64,000 bases of DNA from contig VXME01000040.1 of assembly GCA_009861545.1 (NCBI GenBank), positions 98,130 to 162,129 of the forward strand, written 5' to 3'. Under the pieces are notes generated by a model. The model did not search any database, was not told where the DNA came from, and saw only the letters and a list, made by a program, of their open reading frames with translations. The position numbers were made by a program, and so were the translations under genes. Shown here in pieces: positions 62,773 through 64,000 of this stretch. Positions within the stretch are counted from its first letter, which is position 1. Each line of letters begins with the position of its first letter. The DNA comes from Acidobacteriota bacterium (GTDB taxonomy: Bacteria > Acidobacteriota > Vicinamibacteria > Vicinamibacterales > UBA8438).

Positions 62773-63701
62773 GCGTCGACATCGCCGGCCTGCGCCTGGC
62801 GAATCCACTCATCGCCGCGAGCGGCTGCTTCGGCTACGGCGTCGAGTACGCCGACCTGGTCGATCTGGCGGGGCTGGGCGCCGTCGCGGTCAAGGGACTG
62901 TTCCTCGAGGCCCGCGAGGGACACGCGCCGCCCCGCATCGTCGAGACGCCGAGCGGGATGCTCAACGCGATCGGGCTGCAGGGGATCGGCGTGCGGACCT
63001 TCGTGGCGGAGAAGCTGCCCGAGTTGAAGGCGCGGCGCGCCGTCGTCATCGTCAACATCTGCGGCTCGACGGTCGACGAGTACGCCGAGGTCGCCCGGAT
63101 TCTGTCCGACGCGGACGGCGTCGCGGCCATCGAGATCAACATCTCCTGTCCCAACATCGACGAGGGAGGCCATACCTTCGGCTGCAGCCTGACCGGCGTG
63201 CGCGACGTCGTGCGCGCGGTGCGCGCGGCGACGACGCTGCCGATCTTTCCCAAGCTGACGCCGAACGTCACCGACGTCGCCGCGATCGCGATCGCCGCCG
63301 AGGAGGCCGGCGCCGACGCCGTCTCGCTCGTCAACACCTTTCTCGCGATGGCGATCGACGTGGAGACGCGACGCCCGCGGCTGTCCAACGTCGTCGGCGG
63401 CCTGAGCGGTCCGGCCATCCGCCCCATCGCCGTGCGCATGGTGTACGAGTGCCGCGCCGCCGTGCGCATCCCGATCATCGGCATGGGGGGCATCGCCTCC
63501 GCGCGCGACGTGCTCGAGTTCCTGATTGCCGGCGCCGACGCGGTGCAGGTGGGCACGGCGAACTTCGAGGATCCCGGTATCTGGCCGAAGCTCCTCGCGG
63601 GCGTGACCGACTATCTGGAGCGCCACGGCCACGCCGCAGTCGGCGAGGTCGTCGGCACGGTTGACCTCTCGGCGCGGGAAACCGCGTGGATCAGCTCGTA
63701 G
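62754..63701 (+). CDS. pyrD: dihydroorotate dehydrogenase, class 1B catalytic subunit
   Basis: The 315-residue protein is a TIM-barrel flavoprotein: [13 protein letters not shown] at the start, the catalytic base Cys132 in N-I-S-C-P-N-I-D-E-G-G, and G-M-G-G-I-A-S-A-R-D-V-L-E-F. The Cys base and the adjacent pyrK place it in the NAD-linked 1B class. The GTG at 62754 lies inside pyrK. It oxidises dihydroorotate to orotate in the cytosol. Confidence 0.94.
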   Translation: MGRPDLSVDIAGLRLANPLIAASGCFGYGVEYADLVDLAGLGAVAVKGLFLEAREGHAPPRIVETPSGMLNAIGLQGIGVRTFVAEKLPELKARRAVVIVNICGSTVDEYAEVARILSDADGVAAIEINISCPNIDEGGHTFGCSLTGVRDVVRAVRAATTLPIFPKLTPNVTDVAAIAIAAEEAGADAVSLVNTFLAMAIDVETRRPRLSNVVGGLSGPAIRPIAVRMVYECRAAVRIPIIGMGGIASARDVLEFLIAGADAVQVGTANFEDPGIWPKLLAGVTDYLERHGHAAVGEVVGTVDLSARETAWISS

Positions 63702-63712
63702 GAGAAGGCGCC

Positions 63713-63967
63713 ATGCTGCGGCTCACGCTCTACACACGGCCGGGCTGCCACCTGTGCGACGCCATGAAGAGCGTGGTCGACGCAGTCGCACGGAACGAGC
63801 CGGTCGCCCTGCGCCAGATCGACATCACCGGGAACGGCGACCTCGAGCGCCGCTTCGGGGTCGAGATCCCGGTGCTGGAGCACGAAGGGCAAGTGCTCGC
63901 GCGCGTCAGGCCGGCCCCCGCCGCCCGCCGCGAGGAGCGACCGTACAACCCCCCCCGCGGCCACTGA
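63713..63967 (+). CDS. glutaredoxin-like protein (C-x-x-C)
   Basis: The 84-residue protein has the thioredoxin-fold start L-T-L-Y-T-R-P-G-C12-H-L-C15-D-A-M and the cis-Pro strand V-E-I-P-V-L. It resembles small DUF836/glutaredoxin-family proteins rather than classic Grx. AGGAG lies 8 bp before the ATG and the gene follows pyrD by 11 bp. A GTG at 63686 is in frame but would overlap pyrD. The last 33 bases of the window hold no feature. Confidence 0.8.
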   Translation: MLRLTLYTRPGCHLCDAMKSVVDAVARNEPVALRQIDITGNGDLERRFGVEIPVLEHEGQVLARVRPAPAARREERPYNPPRGH

Positions 63968-64000
63968 ATCGAGCGGGCCCCACACCCCAGAGTGCCGACG

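Overview
The window is GC-rich (roughly 70 percent by eye), densely coded Gram-negative chromosomal DNA with no rRNA, tRNA, CRISPR array or insertion sequence that I can recognise. The best guess is an Acidobacteriota genome, probably class Vicinamibacteria. This rests on several gene families typical of that phylum: VWA-domain secreted proteins of the acidobacterial type, very large Oar-like TonB-dependent receptors with an N-terminal carboxypeptidase-regulatory domain, a CRTAC1 (FG-GAP/ASPIC) lipoprotein paired with a TPR lipoprotein, a fused alpha/beta E1 dehydrogenase, and a Cu-monooxygenase-like cytochrome c/TPR protein. The taxonomy is inference from gene content, not a search result.

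Layout. 1-1650 (minus): start of the division/cell-wall cluster, mraZ-rsmH-ftsL-like, driven by a clear sigma70 promoter overlapping a MraZ operator. 1.7-10 kb: YchF-family ATPase and murJ (overlapping), rhomboid protease, cupin, fused 2-oxoacid dehydrogenase E1 followed by a secreted protein with an apparent CTG start, and a DMT transporter. 10.1-12.6 kb: F0 half of the ATP synthase (atpZ-I-B-E-F) without F1. 12.8-22.4 kb (minus): nuoA-C-D-H-J-K-L-M-N from a strong promoter; every Fe-S or flavin subunit gene (B, E, F, G, I) is missing. 22.5-29.6 kb: two VWA proteins, then ccsA/hemX-hemA-hemC-hemD-hemB. 29.6-45.6 kb is the accessory part: CRTAC1 and TPR lipoproteins, two paralogous TonB-dependent receptors flanking an AAA ATPase/DUF234 gene, a Uma2-type nuclease, a secreted Cys protein, a cytochrome c/PHM-like/TPR protein and a small cytochrome c. 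45.6-50.3 kb: methyltransferase, hemL, ispG, HAD phosphatase. 50.4-56.7 kb (minus): truA-uppS-cdsA-dxr-rseP and a MATE transporter. 56.9-58.8 kb: two glycosyltransferases. 58.9-64 kb: pyrR-pyrB-pyrC (minus) diverging from pyrK-pyrD and a glutaredoxin-like gene.

Functional themes: respiration (complex I membrane arm, F0, haem and cytochrome biogenesis), envelope building (MurJ, UppS, CdsA, RseP, glycosyltransferases), isoprenoids by the MEP route (dxr, ispG) feeding UppS, and pyrimidine synthesis with PyrR control.

Points of most interest: a repeated 80-bp intergenic element that supplies the stop codon of two unrelated genes; a cytochrome c/PHM-like/TPR fusion with all six expected copper ligands; three tandem 15-bp iterons upstream of the ATPase/DUF234 gene; recurrent -10 boxes placed 6-7 bp before start codons, suggesting leaderless transcripts; a candidate PyrR RNA switch; and the Fe-S-less nuo cluster. 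I found no convincing defence island or other obviously new multi-gene system.
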